Assembly: GCA_022606135.1 (NCBI GenBank)
Contig: JABYQN010000001.1
Coordinates: forward strand, 62,001-126,000
DNA from: Fomes fomentarius
Taxonomy: Eukaryota; Basidiomycota; Agaricomycetes; Polyporales; Polyporaceae
Reading direction: 5' to 3'
Length of the DNA: 64,000 nt
Shown one piece after another: positions 44,517 through 57,435 of this stretch (positions are counted from its first letter, which is position 1; every line of letters begins with the position of its first letter). A program made the position numbers and the translations under genes. The notes under the pieces were generated by a model that searched no databases, was not told the origin of the DNA, and worked only from the letters and a program-made list of their open reading frames with translations.

Positions 44517-46593
44517 ATGGTCGCTTTTCGCGGTGCTCTGCTTGTCTCGTTTGTTGCGCTTGCCTTGGGCAAGCCTACGGCTCGCAACATGAAGCTGCAC
44601 GAGTCCCGCCTGGCTATCCCCTCGGGCTTCTCCCTTCACGGCGCTGCTCCAGCCGAGACGTCGCTCAAGCTGCGCCTTGCACTCGTACAGAGCAACTTCC
44701 CCGAGCTCGAGCGCAAGCTGTACGACGTTAGCACGCCGTCCAGCTCGAGTTACGGAAAGCATCTTTCGAAGGCCGAGGTACGTTGGCACTTCACGCGATA
44801 ATCGGACTATGCTCAAAGTCTATGTTCAACTGTTGCAACCAACAGGTTCAGCAGCTCGTTGCTCCGAAGAAGGAGAGTGTCGATGCTGTGAATGCCTGGT
44901 TGCAAGAGAACGACATCACGGGGACTACGATCTCTTCCACCGGAGACTGGATTGCTCTCGAAATCCCAGTCAGCAAGGCCAACGAGCTTTTCGACGCCGA
45001 CTTCTCCGTCTTCACCCACGAGGAGACCGGCAAGCAGGCGATCCGTACTCTGTCCTACTCCATCCCTGCCGAGCTGCAGGGACATCTCGACCTCGTTCAT
45101 CCAACGGTCACGTGAGTAATGCAATCTATCACCCGCCACAGGATGCACCTCAACGAGGATCATTCATCTTATACAGTTTCCCGAACCCGAGGGGCCACCT
45201 CCCCGTCTTCTCCTCACCTGTCAAGGGCGACGTCCATGAGATTCAGAACTTCACTTCCCGCGCAGTGCCCTCCTCGTGTGCGAAAACCATCACCCCCGCG
45301 TGCCTGCAGGCGCTGTACAACATCCCGTCGACCAAGGCCACCCAGTCATCAAACAAGCTCGCCGTCACTGGCTTCATTGAGCAGTTTGCCAATAAGGCTG
45401 ACCTCAAGGTCTGTTGCAGCTTCATCATCAGCACGACGCATCGTCTAACTGCAGACCTGTAGAGCTTCTTGAGCCGCTTCCGCAGCGACATCTCTTCTTC
45501 GACCACGTTCACCCTCCAGACCCTTGACGGCGGCTCGAACTCGCAGAGCGGTTCTCAGGCAGGCGTTGAGGCTGTAAGTGGTCGTGGTGACGTCATTCTG
45601 TAGTGGCAATGTGCTGACCACGATCGCCCCCTATTAGAACCTCGACATTCAATATACTGTGGGCGTTGCCACCGGTGTCCCCACCGTCTTCATCTCCGTC
45701 GGCGAGGACTTCCAGGATGGCGACCTCGAGGGCTTCTTGGACGTCGTCAACTTCTTGCTTGACGAGGACTCGCCTCCTCAAGTGATCACGACCAGCTACG
45801 GTCAGGACGAGAGCACGATCTCGAGGAATCTCGCCAAGTGAGTGTTAGATATTCCTACTCGAGTTCGAAATCTTAATCAAATCTTTCAATAAAGCAACCT
45901 GTGCAACGCGTACGCTCAGCTCGGTGCTCGCGGCGTGTCCATCCTCTTCGCGTCCGGCGATGGTGGTGTCTCGGGATCGCAATCCCAGAGCTGCAGCAAA
46001 TTCGTGCCCACTTTCCCTTCTGGCTGCCCCTTGTATGTCTCCTGTCTTATACGTGATGGCCTTGCGCTCATTTGCCTTCTCCGGAAAACAGCATGACTTC
46101 CGTGGGCGCTACTCAAGGGATTAGTCCCGAGACAGCTGCGGACTTCTCCTCAGGCGGGTTCTCGAACTACTTCGGCATCCCCGACTACCAGGCGGACGCC
46201 GTGAGCTCCTACCTCTCCGCGCTCGGCAGCACCAACTCGGGCAAGTTCAACAAGACCGGCCGCGCGTTCCCCGACATCTCCACCCAAGGCGTCGACTTCG
46301 AAGTCGTCATCGACGGCTCCGTCGAGGGTGTCTCCGGCACGAGCTGCGCGAGCCCGACGCTGGCGAGTATCATCTCGCTCCTCAACGATCAGCTCATCGC
46401 CGCCGGGAAGAGCCCGCTTGGGTTCTTGAACCCGTTCTTGTACTCGACGGGCGTGTCTGCGCTGAACGACATCACCTCCGGTTCGAACCCCGGATGCAAC
46501 ACCAACGGTTTCCCGGCCAAGGCCGGTTGGGATCCAGTCACTGGTCTTGGGACGCCTGACTTCAACAAGCTGTTGACGGCTGTGGGCCTGTAA
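44517..46593 (+). CDS. secreted sedolisin / tripeptidyl-peptidase (peptidase family S53)
   Basis: Exons 44517-44777, 44846-45111, 45177-45408, 45463-45573, 45638-45837, 45895-46032 and 46092-46593 sum to 570 codons (569 residues). Signal peptide MVAFRGALLVSFVALALG. The prodomain (about 20-200) contains SSSSYGKHLS and GDWIALEIPVSKANEL. The mature enzyme begins near ITPACLQALYNIPST. The catalytic set of sedolisins is complete: Glu289 and Asp293 in GVEANLDIQY, oxyanion Asp379 in FASGDGG, and Ser487 in SGTSCASP. The C-terminal calcium site is NDITSGSNPGC and GWDPVTGLGTPDF. Such acid endo/tripeptidyl-peptidases digest protein outside the cell in wood- and litter-decay fungi. Intact. Confidence 0.93.
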
Positions 46594-47203
46594 TTGTAGT
46601 GACGAGGACGTTCGCGCACGTTGACAGATGACTGATGGGCTACTCGGACTTGGACAGGTTGCAGACGCTGTACTATGTAGTATGTAGTGCTTAGTACCAA
46701 AACAAAGAGGAGATCATCAGGACCCGTAGCGGTGCACGTTACAGCGGCAGTTTGAGACAAAATCCTTCGGCGGGGCTCAATCCCGCCAGAAGCAGCGACC
46801 TTGACAGATGATTGTCCATGCTAACGGCATGTTTTCATCACCATCTTGAATTCGGCGTGATATTTGAGCATCTAAATGATGCTTAGAAGCCAGCAGGACG
46901 GATGACCAGTTCGCAATGTGCACAGGAGTGCGGGTGCCGCCGGGTTCCGCGGTGCGAGGCTGTGCTGCGAGGACTCAGGGGTATCCAGCCTCCGACGGAC
47001 GCAAAAGGTCACGCAACAACTTGAACATTGCCCTCCCGGACGCGCATTGCGCAACACATATATACAGGCTTCCAAGACTCGCCCGAAACGCGTAAGTCTC
47101 CCACCATATCCACTTGATCAAGCCAAGCCATCTCCTCCTCGAGCGCGCACAAACGCCGTCGCGATAATCTAACTTTCAGTCTGACTCCTTAACGTTTTAT
47201 AAC
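46594..47203. other. intergenic, promoter of the C2-domain gene
   Basis: Sedolisin 3' flank, then the upstream region of the C2 gene with a TATATACA element near 47058-47065, about 140 bp before the ATG at 47204. No gene seen. Confidence 0.5.
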
Positions 47204-48840
47204 ATGCCTGGCGGGCGTAGGAATCCAATCCAGATGTCACAAATCATCGGCTCGCTCCACAGCGCCGTGTCACGCGCCAAGGTCGAGACGAGAGACGCTG
47301 CTGCGCAAGCAGCGGCGTTCGTCGATGGACACAAACAAGGGTACTTTGTCGACCTCACGATCAAGTTCATCGGCGCGTCGGGGCTGCCAAAGATGGACGT
47401 CGTCGGGACCGCGGACCCGTATTTTGTTGCGAAACTCGACGACAAGCTGTCCTTTGTGTGAGCACGGTGTATCGAGATGTGTGCCAAGTCCGACGTTGAT
47501 CTAATCTCGATCTCTCGCAATCCATTGTAGATCTACTGTCCAGCCGAACACGCTTTCACCTGTGTGGAACGAGCTGTGGAAGATCAAGAATGTTCCCTTG
47601 TCTGCCTCGCTCGTTGTCGAGGTCCTCGATAAGGACGTAGGCAACATCACGGACGACCATATTGGGAGGTTCACCACATCTATATCTGCCGGTGCGAAAG
47701 AATGCAGCATCGAGAGCGTAGGAGCCTTCCGAAGGAACAGGGGCACCTTCTGGCTTAACGTATGCTTCCGCGCCATCTTATTCCACAGGTCGTCACAACG
47801 CTGACATGCTACTCCTGTAGATTGAGTCCACACCATCCACGGATGCTAAGGCCGAACGGCGACAATACGTCTTCGACGGCCCCATCCGCTTCTCCCGCCA
47901 CTTCTCGCCGACCGTTGGCCGCCTCACGAACCTCAACGACACCAGGCTGTACTCGACATGGAAGATCTACATCAAAGGCGTCAAGATGTTCTTCGGCGAC
48001 ACCGTCCAGCACTGGAACAGGTCCTACAAAGCCGCCCAGTCCATCTTCCAAGGCCCCGCATCCATCGCCGTGCGGTCGACCATCCAAGCCGGCCACCGCA
48101 TGCTCTACGCCCGCTCCACGAGAAATGGGTTCGGGGTCATCGACGGACGCGAGGACGTCTTCCGCCTCCTGCTCCACGGCAGCACCGGCAAGCCCGACGG
48201 GCAGACGGGCGGGCCCGCGAACCTGATCACAGCACACCTCTCCTCCAACCGTGACGCCAACGAGGCTTCCACGCCCTCTCCGTACGCCCACCGCGTCAAG
48301 CCGGCAGTGTACACGTACATCATCGCCGTCGAGGACGACTCGTTCCGGTTCTCCGAGACGGGCGCGGCGTTCTTCGTCGACTTTGCGTCCAAGCACGCGC
48401 TGCACGCCAACTGCGCCCAGGCCGTGCGCTACTCGGGCGAGTTCCACCCGCGCCCGGCCGGCGGGTGGGCGAGCTTCTCGGACGACACGCCCGACGACGC
48501 CGTGCAGTGGGAGCTCGTGATCGACAACAACAGCGGGACGTACAGCCCGGACCCGCTCATGCTCCCGGACCTCAAGGAGTGTCTGGAGTACAACTTCCCC
48601 GGCTTCACCATCCACGCCTGGGACCGCAACGACCCGCGGCTGTCTGAGAGCCGCGAGGCGTGCAGGGAGTACGCGTTGAACAAGCGTGGTGTGCGACAGG
48701 AGGAGTTGCAGCCGCATGCGCAGCCGGGCCAAGAGACCCTGTCGCAGACTGCGCGCACCAACAGCGGCTCGCAGCTGAACGAGGATGGGGCGGAGGGTGC
48801 GGAGGGCACGACTGTCGGCGAGCCGGTCGTGGAGTACTAG
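47204..48840 (+). CDS. C2-domain-containing protein
   Basis: Exons 47204-47457, 47531-47759 and 47821-48840 give 500 residues. Residues about 47-150 form a C2 domain: VDLTIKFIGASGLPKMDVVG, ADPYFVAKL, NTLSPVWNELWKIKNVP, LVVEVLDKDVGNITDDHIG. Acidic residues at the expected calcium loops (MDVVGTADPY, DKDVGNITDD) are present. The remainder (FDGPIRFSRHFSPTVGRL, then TWKIYIKGVKMFFGD) has been seen with C2 domains in fungal proteins but has no enzyme motif I recognise. The C-terminal 60 residues are polar, Gln/Glu-rich and probably disordered. It likely binds membranes or phospholipids; role otherwise unknown. Confidence 0.82.
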
Positions 48841-49073
48841 CGACGATGTGAACGAGATTCAACTTGAACTTATACCCGCCTGACTAGTTCTTGTAATGTG
48901 ACTGTCGACTGATGTATACTGTATCCTGTGTGTCTGTTGTGTAATACATAATGTAAGCTAGCGATGAATCGAGTTCGGTGCCAAAGATGCTAAATGAGGC
49001 AACTCCGGCCCTGGTCGTCACCATCATCATCCCAACTGCGCTCCCAATGTGCCGATGATTAGTGCACTGTTCA

Positions 49074-50728
49074 TTAATTGTCCACAGCAATGTTACTCGA
49101 CTGTATATACTCGGTGGTAACATTGGTAACGACCGCTTTCAGTCTATCTAAGTATTCCTGCGGCATAACCGGTGTTTCTGGGAGCACAGGGCCGTCCACC
49201 AACAAGCGATAAGATAGGTCAGTCAGATGGGAATCTCGCGATGCCCGCACCTCGAGCGTGGAGCACATTGCTTGGTGCACCTCCACCTCTGTCGCAACAT
49301 CGAGTGTCTCCAGGCCGGCGACCGTATCCTCCGCAGCAAGTGCGGTGAAGAGGGGCTGCATATGCCGCCAGCGTATCTTCAGCGTACGCAGAGCAGCATA
49401 CTCTTTGAGTACAAACAGCCAGTCCACCCCGCTCGGCCGGAAATGGAACGTCTCCCAGTGTATCTCCAGCGTGGTGACGGCAGCGACTCCCAAAGCCGCA
49501 TGAGCAATGTCACGGATTGCCCCCGGAACGACCTAGAATCCAGCACAGCCCCAGTCACAGTGGTCTGTCTGACGGATCACCAGCCGTTCCTGGTCGCCGG
49601 CGTATGCGCGGATAATGGGCCCTTCGAGGCTGCTCGCGTCATCCCTCTCGATGGTCACTCGGTCCACAGAGGTAATAGGGAGGTCGACGCTGGCTTCTTC
49701 TGGCAGGACGTAGGTGACATTGGGGGACTGTTCCCCCCAGAGGGAAAGGACGGTCGTCAGAGAGAATGTGATGTGTTCGAGGACTACCCGGCCGCGGGGT
49801 GCTATGTCTGAGATCGTGCACGAGCGGAGATGGGGCAGGTCGACAATAGGGTCAATAATGTCCACATCATCCAGATCGGGTAGGCACTAGTGTACTTGGA
49901 GTTCCTCGAGGTTAGGACACTCCCGCAGAATCTCATGAAGCGCCGTGAAGGTTGGAAAGCAACACCTTTGATGCGTTGGGCCTCGGGCGGAGGGATCTTT
50001 GACGATGAGCGATCGGAGTGTAGGGGCGGCGCAGAACTGAGCGATTGAAGTACAGTTGGAAAGGACGCTGCGGAGACGAGGAAAACGGGCCTGGGATATC
50101 CCATCTTCCAGTATTTCACTATGCGAGTGTGGAATGAGCCAGATCGTGAGGCTTTCGAGACTGGGGAAGTAGAAGTCGAACAATGCGGATAATCTGTGCG
50201 TCTTCTCATCTAAGGATGCAATATAGATGTGGGTGAGGCGAGTGAAGTGGTCGGAGAGTTTGATTAAGAGCGGCAGACACTCGCCACACAGCGAGAGACG
50301 AACCATCCACGGCTCTGACCTAGTGAGCATCTCAAGGACTAGTGACAGCCATCAGGACTTCTCAGCAGATCCTCCCAGAACTCCGGGATTGATTGCGCGA
50401 GAGAGTGCCATAACCTGGAAACATGAGTGATGCGAATGCCCGCAGGAGTCTCCGGGTGGACAGAACGGAGAATTTGCATGAGGATCTCGGTGGGCAACTT
50501 GATATGTATGAGAGCAGCCGCGTTTCGCATCTCTGCAATCTCGCGTTTTTGAGCTTGGAGCTCGTCAATATTCCTCTGGTACTTCTCCATCAGGACCGCC
50601 GCTCTCTCCAGGACAGAGTCGGGCGAAAGATCTTTGAACTGCGCACGAATATGTTCCGGAAGTTGGTAACGAGAGGTTGAGCTTGAATCATCATTGGCAG
50701 GCGATGTGTGGAGTGTAGTAGATGTCAT
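49074..50728 (-). pseudogene. F-box protein, disrupted
   Basis: Starts at 50728; an N-terminal coiled-coil-like part (VLERAAVLMEKYQRNIDELQ) is followed by the F-box IKLPTEILMQILRSVHPETP and THVSRLWHSLAQSIPEFWEDL. After LLRSPDG the frame shifts near 50345, then LVLEMLTRSEPWMVRLSLCG and a long LRR-like region follow. Two in-frame TAG codons interrupt an otherwise open frame, one after LEELQVH (49888 region) and one after DWGCAGF (49535 region), with coding continuing at once after each. No introns with good borders explain these stops. It ends near 49074. Most likely a recently broken gene. Confidence 0.7.
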
Positions 50729-51169
50729 TGCTGTCGCTGTACAATCACGAGCGAAATTACTCTAGATGAATGGGAAGTTTGGATGATCTCACTTACTGTA
50801 GAGTTCGCCAACTCTAAGTCGTTCACTGACCATAACTTAAACGCGGTACTCCGAGTCAGCGACAGATGCCGCATATATGTCTGTGGGTTCAGACTGGAGC
50901 ACAAAACTCTGAGAGGAGGAGGCTGCTTGTTCCTAAGCAGGTTCAAGTTCAAACCCTTGCTCCGGCACTTGCTTCGCAGCACACCTTCGCAGTACAAAAA
51001 TCTGAGCGGAGAAGGCTCATGCTATCACAAAAGTCAGCTCCGCAGTAACATGCAGCCCTCTCCGCTCAAACATTCGTGCTCCGCTCCATCCGCTCCAAAA
51101 CTGCGCGCGATATCGCGGGCACGTCTTGCATCCGTGAGTGTTGTCGACGACGGAATAACACAATTCAAA
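50729..51169. other. divergent promoter region
   Basis: Lies between the broken F-box gene and the TMEM19-like gene. It contains several CTCCGCT/GCTCCGC-like units near 51010-51100. No gene seen. Confidence 0.4.
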
Positions 51170-52295
51170 ATGGTTGCGTTACTACCCTTCAGCTTTCCCT
51201 TGGCTCTTGCCTCCTTTCTCGCACTACATGGGCTACGGAAACGGTCTCTGTCACTGTCTGGCGCTGCAGCAGCATTCATCGTCGGATACACCATGCTGTC
51301 CGTACCGCTCCTCGCGTTCGGTGTATCTCTCATCGTGTTCTATCTCACCGGCTCGCGCGCGACGAAAGTGGGGAAGGCACTCAAGCACAAGCTCGAGGAG
51401 GGCCACCAGGATGCGGGCTACAGGAACGCCGCCCAGGTACTGTGCAACTCGTTGTCTGCCGCAATAGCTGCCCTGCTCTGGAGCGCGCTGTACGAGCCAG
51501 GCTCGTATGCTGCGAAGCTGTTCGATGTCGCAGGCGTGCACGTTGGTCCAAAGGTCTCTTATGATCTGGAGCAGTGGTGCCCGCTCACACCACCTCCCTC
51601 TGCGTCCCTGAGTCGACCATTAATCTATGTGACTCTTGGGTAAGTCAGCCTACCCGCTACACCAAGACTTATCCAATGATGTTCAGAACCCTCGCATAGA
51701 CACTTTGCGTGCTGTCTGGGAGATACGCTTGCCTCCGAACTCGGCATCCTCTCGCGCTCTCCACCTATCCTCATCACGACTTTCAAGCCTGTTCCTCCCG
51801 GGACGAACGGCGGCTTGTCTACCATGGGCACGCTCTCGTCTCTCGCAGGAGGCCTCCTTATGGGTCTGACCATCGCCATCTCGCTGGTATGGCAGAGCCC
51901 GGCTTGTCGATCGCTATGGCCAAATGTCGTCGTACCACTTGCTCTATGGGGTACCTTCGCGGGCGGCCTTGGGTCCCTCGTACGTAGCGCTCCTGTGTCT
52001 ATCATGCAGTCGCGTCTAACTAACCCTGCTGCATGGGATCTGTAGCTTGATTCGCTTCTAGGTGCAACACTGCAGTGCACGCGCTATATGAATGCTACGA
52101 AACGCATCGTGACCGATGAAGGCGGCGCACCCGCGCCAGGTGCCGACGTCAAAGTCATTAGTGGCTTCGATTTGTTAACGAACAACCAGGTGATTAATCT
52201 GCCTCAGTGCGCATACACTGTTTACTGATTAGTTGTGTTAGGTGAATCTTACTTCATCTATCATCACCGCAGTTCTTCTTGGAGCGATGGCATGA
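51170..52295 (+). CDS. TMEM19/DUF92 family integral membrane protein
   Basis: Exons 51170-51639, 51700-51979, 52046-52189 and 52242-52295 give 315 residues. Hydrophobic segments: [39 protein letters not shown] with [44 protein letters not shown] and [20 protein letters not shown]. Family motifs are present: [33 protein letters not shown] and [12 protein letters not shown]. The family includes eukaryotic TMEM19 and plant phytyl-phosphate kinase relatives; the fungal role is not established. The start is chosen at MVALLPF because the upstream frame is not hydrophobic and shows no family match. Confidence 0.87.
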
Positions 52296-53254
52296 ACAGA
52301 ATGTAAGAGTGTCTATACACGACATCAAGAGGTACTTGGGGACTCCATCGCACCCCTAGCTTACTGTACAGTAGGTGGGCCTTCCATAAGTCATGCAAGT
52401 GGGTGATGGACGAGTCCTCAGCGACGACTGTTGCTTTATTTACTCCACAGCACCCACTCGTAATGTCAGTAGTACGAAATCAAATTCGCGTCGCATGACA
52501 CTTACCAGCACCAACCCTCCAACGCAAGAGCCCACCATCGATATCGTTACAACGTTTGACACACTATATGAGCCCCTCCAAGTCGCGGACATCCGGGAAG
52601 TGTAGTAATCACGTCTGTGTTGAAAGTCGTTACATCGGACTACTTACTTACTACTTACTTGCTTACTTATCACTTCTGAATCTTATGGTGCCTTTGACGC
52701 TCATTACTTACCTAAAAGTGATGTTCGTTACTCTCGCAATTTTTCGCTACGTCTTGCCTCCTTGTACGGCCGTAGATTTATCCCGCTTGTCAGTAGGCCT
52801 GCCCAATGTCTGCCTGGGGGAGACTATCTTTCCTCAGCCGTTGACACTTACCGTGCACCAGACCAAGCTCGTTCCTACAGACCGCTACCGGCTACTTCCG
52901 ACAGTCTGATCTTCAAGAAAGAGCGTCTGTAGCACCACACCTTTACTCTGAAGTCCAAGTCGACTCGGAGAACCCTAGAGGGCTCAAAGACTCGGACAGC
53001 GAGTCCTTCAAAAGATACATACTTGATCGAGTCCAACGTGATTGTGAGTCGAGTCGTAGAAAGACTTCTCGGGTTCCGAGAATGCACGTTACTACCAATG
53101 TGGTACTGTGCGTGCTTGAGCTTGCGACGAACCGGGAGAACGATTGTGAACCAAGATTCAACTACCCGACTATTACCCCGAGGATACAATACTGATTAGT
53201 GACTACTAGGCGTATGGTTCCCAACTATATGATCTTCTAACGTCGCCGCTCCAC
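52296..53254. other. intergenic, no supported gene
   Basis: Includes a short CTTACTTACTTACTT-type microsatellite near 52640-52670. A minus-strand frame at 52875-53189 has no domain. Confidence 0.5.
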
Positions 53255-55352
53255 TTACGAACGTTTGGCATTCGTGTGGATCGCAATGGCCCCCCGTTGA
53301 GGGACAGTAGCCTTGAACGACCCACCAGAGACCGTGAACCTGTGGGATAATTAGAATAGAATGAGTATTGCACACAAGGGCAGATCCTGTCCCTGATACT
53401 TACGAAGTGCCTGTGCACTGTCCGTTCGACGAACTACCCTTGATGACATCACAGTAAGTCCCGTCAGGAAGCGAGGTCTTGAACGTCGCAGTCCACGCAG
53501 AATCCTCATTGTTGATAGCAACGAAGCCGGCAGAGCCTGATGTCGCAGAAAGTATCAGCGTAAGCCAAACATCGCATCGGGCGGCAAACGCTGGCCGGGC
53601 ACGTACCGCGACCGAATGCGACCCTCTGCGCATCAGGCGTAACCCAGTGGTTCATCGGCGCACTGCCGACGGCGTTCCTGAACCCGGTCATGCCTGCGAT
53701 TTCTTGCCAGCGGTGTTGGCAGAGCCATCCGTTCGCGCCGCCGCTTCCTGAGCAGGAGCCGTAGCCGCCGTTTGGCGGGCCCGCGTCGTTGTTGGAGAAG
53801 CTGTAGCTCGACAGAACGGTGGGCGTGCCGTATGGGTGGGCGATCGAGAGGATGGAGGCTAGGACGTAGGCGTTCGAGGGGGCGTTCAGGGTAAGGGTCC
53901 CAGGGGTCTGATTAGATCCGGAGAATGCATGAGTTTAGTCATGGAACAGTAGATACAAAAGGAGATCTGAAGTACCCTCTCCGAGTCATGGTTGGCCACG
54001 AAGATGTTTGCCTGCGAGCCAGGTACCCACCCTGCTCTCGAACGTAAACATGCATCCTAATGGGAGAGCTGATGGTGTACATTACCTCTGTTATCGAGGT
54101 CCTTGAGGTCAGAGAGCTTCGCTCCGTTCAAGAACACGTCTCGAACAGCGTTCATGAACCGGAACCTGTGCAGTGTTTCATCAGCACAACTCCCGGCACA
54201 GTCGTATTCATACATACTCCTGCACATCCCCTAGCGACGAATGTCATTGAGTGCGATTCATCAGGATGTGCGTAGAGACTACGCACCAGTCTGCGTGTAG
54301 TCGTTGGGCGAGACGCCACCTCCGTACACAACCTCTTGTGTGATGTACAGCGACTTTCCGTTCTTGTTGAGACGAGACAGGATGTTCGAGATGTCACCGA
54401 CCGCCATGTCTGAGAAGCCGTCAATGAGCTGAATGGAACACCGATGATCCGATCGCGGAAGGTAGTACTCACGCTTGGCAGCATCAAGTCGGAAACCGTC
54501 GATGCCGAGACTGAGCAGGTCATTTCCAAAGGCAGCGAGACGGCTGCGAACGTTGTCATTTTCAGTCGCGAGGCTGCACAGGGCCAACTGTCAATGTCTC
54601 GCGTTTCAAGCAAGGTCTGGTTTCACTCACTCTGCTAGCCCAGACAGCTCGCAGTTCTGGATCTCGTACGCGCTGTTCCAGTCGTTGATACCGTGGCGGC
54701 AGCTATGGAAGTCCGAGTCCTGCCAGATCCCGGGGTAGTTGTAATGAGAGAATGACGAGCCAGCGGTGCCCTGTCCATTGTCGAAGCCGGACATATGGTT
54801 CCAGAGAGTGTCTAGAAGCATCCCATTCTACTTAAGTAACTCCGATTCCGAAACAAGGTGTGCGCACGAAGCACTTACCAACTAGGACTCCCACACCGGC
54901 ACCATGGCACGTCTGGACCATGTTCGCAAACTGGTCTCGGTTTCCATGCTTCGAGGTGAGCTGGTACGATACGGCTTGGTAGTCAGTCCACCATTGGTCG
55001 CCGGTCACGCTCTCTTGCGGTGGGTTGACTGCGCGTCAACGTTTCCGCCGAAGTCAGTAAGCGCGTTCGCCACCGGCCGGTAACGAGGTCGTTGACGAGC
55101 GGACGCCAAGACCAGGCAGGACGCACCTTGCACATATCCATAGCCCGCAGGTCCGAGGAAGTTCGTGCACTCCGCTGCTATACTGTCCCAGTTCCATTGA
55201 AACATTTGCACGATCACGGACTTGTTAGGGTTCGCGGTTGCGCGTCCGAAGGGACGCGCCTTGGTGGCGGGGCCGTGGCGGTGGCCCGCTACAGACGGAG
55301 AGAGTGCGGCCGCGATTGCGACAAAGAGCGAAAGCTTGGCCCAGGACGACAT
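53255..55352 (-). CDS. secreted alpha-amylase (glycoside hydrolase family 13)
   Basis: Starts at 55352 with signal peptide [20 protein letters not shown]. Exons include 55352-55127, 55028-54879 and from 54811 on; the last ends at 53255. Motifs in order: [34 protein letters not shown], region [10 protein letters not shown], region [14 protein letters not shown] (Asp nucleophile; the H is supplied by the exon join), region [13 protein letters not shown] (Glu acid/base), region [13 protein letters not shown] (Asp). The C-terminal beta domain ends [16 protein letters not shown] and AIAIHTN. The FQW..GYGYVQVNPP style is that of the animal/Streptomyces-like alpha-amylases rather than the Aspergillus Taka type. 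It cuts internal alpha-1,4 bonds in starch outside the cell. Frames and phases checked are intact. Confidence 0.9.
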
Positions 55353-55468
55353 GACTTAGTAAGAGATGTAAGAGACGTGAGTAGCACTGTGAGTTGAACG
55401 TGAAGGAGCGGAAGGGTTCGGGCAAAGGGAGCGAGAGCGGCTGGACGTACAGGCGAAGGTGAGGCGGG

Positions 55469-55478
55469 GTATATATAC
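55469..55478 (-). promoter_or_regulatory. TATA box of the alpha-amylase gene
   Basis: GGTATATATACC, symmetrical, about 120 bp upstream of the ATG at 55352 on the minus strand. Confidence 0.6.
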
Positions 55479-56416
55479 CCTGGCGTCAGCCGAGGGAAAT
55501 GGATTTGATGCGTTCGGTTACCATTCTAGACCACTCAGGAGGTGGACATGCCCAGAACATGCTCACCAGACTTTGTCCATGCTCTAAAGCGTTCATCGCG
55601 TCGATATCCACCGTCCATCACGGTTGGCAACAGACAAGGCATCGCTGTAACTTCTGTAACTGCGATACCTGCAGCAACGAGCGGCACGGCCGAGACTGGA
55701 GTAATGGAACGCGACAACCAGTGTTGGAGCAATTAAAAGCGTCGTCAGAGTCGAGTATATATTCCGGTTGTCCACGGCAGTCGACGTCGTGGTACAAGGG
55801 CAAACGGATCCATGCAAGCCGCGTCTCGGGAATAGCCGGCGCGCAGGCGCTCCCTCGTTCAACAACAATTCGCAACTTCTTGAACACGCGCCTCATGCAT
55901 AAGCACCGGCCGACTGATGACTCCGTGGCGGGAATCACTTCGTGAGTATATATGAGGGACCCTCTTAACCACTGTGCATAGCTTTTATCTGACGCGACGT
56001 TCAGGCACATTGGGACTTCCCGGAGCAGACATTGTGCGCGTTCCTTGGAAAAGATGCCGAAGTTCAAGTCTAGCGTCAAGAGGCGGAAGAACTCAAATCA
56101 TTGTATGGGTTTCTACTGCAAACACGCAGAGGCTGTGTGGAGAGCCATTGCGCTGCGAGGCGTTGTTTTCGGTATGGAGGAGCTGTTAGATATGCTATAA
56201 TTGTGGGGTGTCGTTATAGGTACGTGAGGAAATGTCAGGGGTGATACACGCATTACCTCTTGTGAAGTGCGTAGCGAGCAACAGATCAGAACATAACACA
56301 GAGTAAGCATCAAGATCGCGTACAACAGCGGACATTGGACTCAGAGCCCCTGAAACATGAATATACGACATCAGTGTACGATTACAACAGTAGGCATAGA
56401 AATTCGCTGACCCACT
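55479..56416. other. amylase upstream region, no supported gene
   Basis: A minus-strand frame of 153 codons (55618-56079) is open but has no domain and atypical composition, and is regarded as chance. The stretch probably holds amylase regulatory sites; none could be named with confidence. Confidence 0.4.
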
Positions 56417-57435
56417 TCATACCTTGCTCTCGAGCCGCGGTAACCCAAAACAGGTAGGTAATTCGCGCCAGAATATACGACGATCATTGCCATCCTTTCC
56501 ACGGAGACGTTCTTTGCAACGTACACACATCTCCAATGGTCCCAATTGATCGAAGAACCAAGTATCGAGAGGGGCAAAGACAACATCAACGGTAGTCTTG
56601 CTCATCCACTTGGGCATGCTATTGCGCTGTACGACTCTGTGTATGGATGACGTGCAGATTTGAGGTGATAGGCACGAAGAAGTCGCGACTACTCTGAGCA
56701 TAGAGATGATGCGCGCGATGGACATCCGCACCACCTCAGGTTTGCCCTGGAGAATCCGTACGAGGTCGTCGCTCTCGAGTGAGCCGACGAGTGTAGAGGG
56801 TGCAAGGGTGCAACAAATGAGATATGCGACCGAAAGTACCTCGGTTGTGTCGGTAAGCTTCGCCAGCCTGACGAGAGTGATGGCGTCGATAGGAGTGGTT
56901 TCCACCAGCGTGCTGCGACCTTGAGCGTCCATCCAGGCGTCGAAGTCCGTAGTATAGTATTTCTTCAGTCTGGAGAGAGCATCATTGAAGACGTCGTGAA
57001 TGGCGTACTTGTGTCCCATGCGAATGAGTGACGCAAGAGCGGAAAAGGGTACTGTCTGGGGTTCGTCCGCAATATAGTAGTAGCTGTCAATGTAAGGCTT
57101 AACATCAGTTGTCTCATGTCGTCACTTACGTCAACATATACTTACTTTTTGCCGCAGCAGATGACGAGAAGAAGATACCTCAAGTCCGATGCGGGATCAT
57201 GCAGGCGAATCACTGGACAACCATCCATAGTATCATCCATGTTTTCTGGGCGTGGAAGGGTGCATAGATCGCGGAATATGTCGGATCGGTGTGCGATAGT
57301 ACCCAGATGCACGCGGAAGGCGATATTGTCCGCGCTTATGATGATGACGTTGCCATCGTGCATCCAAATGTGTTCATCTCTTGTAACTGTGTGGTTGCCG
57401 ACTCTGGGCTGATCATGACTCTGCAGCGAAGACAT
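56417..57435 (-). CDS. BTB/POZ domain protein
   Basis: Exons 57435-57146 and 57083-56417 give 318 residues. The BTB fold is seen as DEHIWMHDGNVIIISADNIA, FRVHLGTIAHRSDIFRDLC (the H(R/H)xxLxxxSxxF pattern), CPVIRLHDPASDLRYLLLVI and, across the intron, YYIADEPQTVPFSALASLIRMGHKYAIHDV. The C-terminal part includes KERLRGKDGNDRRIFWRELP, typical of the large agaricomycete BTB family with a C-terminal WxxLP motif. BTB proteins dimerise and often serve as cullin-3 adaptors; the partner is unknown here. Confidence 0.85.

Noticed and set aside
47809..48732. Minus-strand frame of 307 codons
   Set aside because: Opposite strand of the C2-domain gene exon 3, which has clear domains and splice sites; the antisense frame has none.
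55618..56079. Minus-strand frame of 153 codons upstream of the amylase
   Set aside because: No domain, unusual composition, and it occupies the amylase promoter region.
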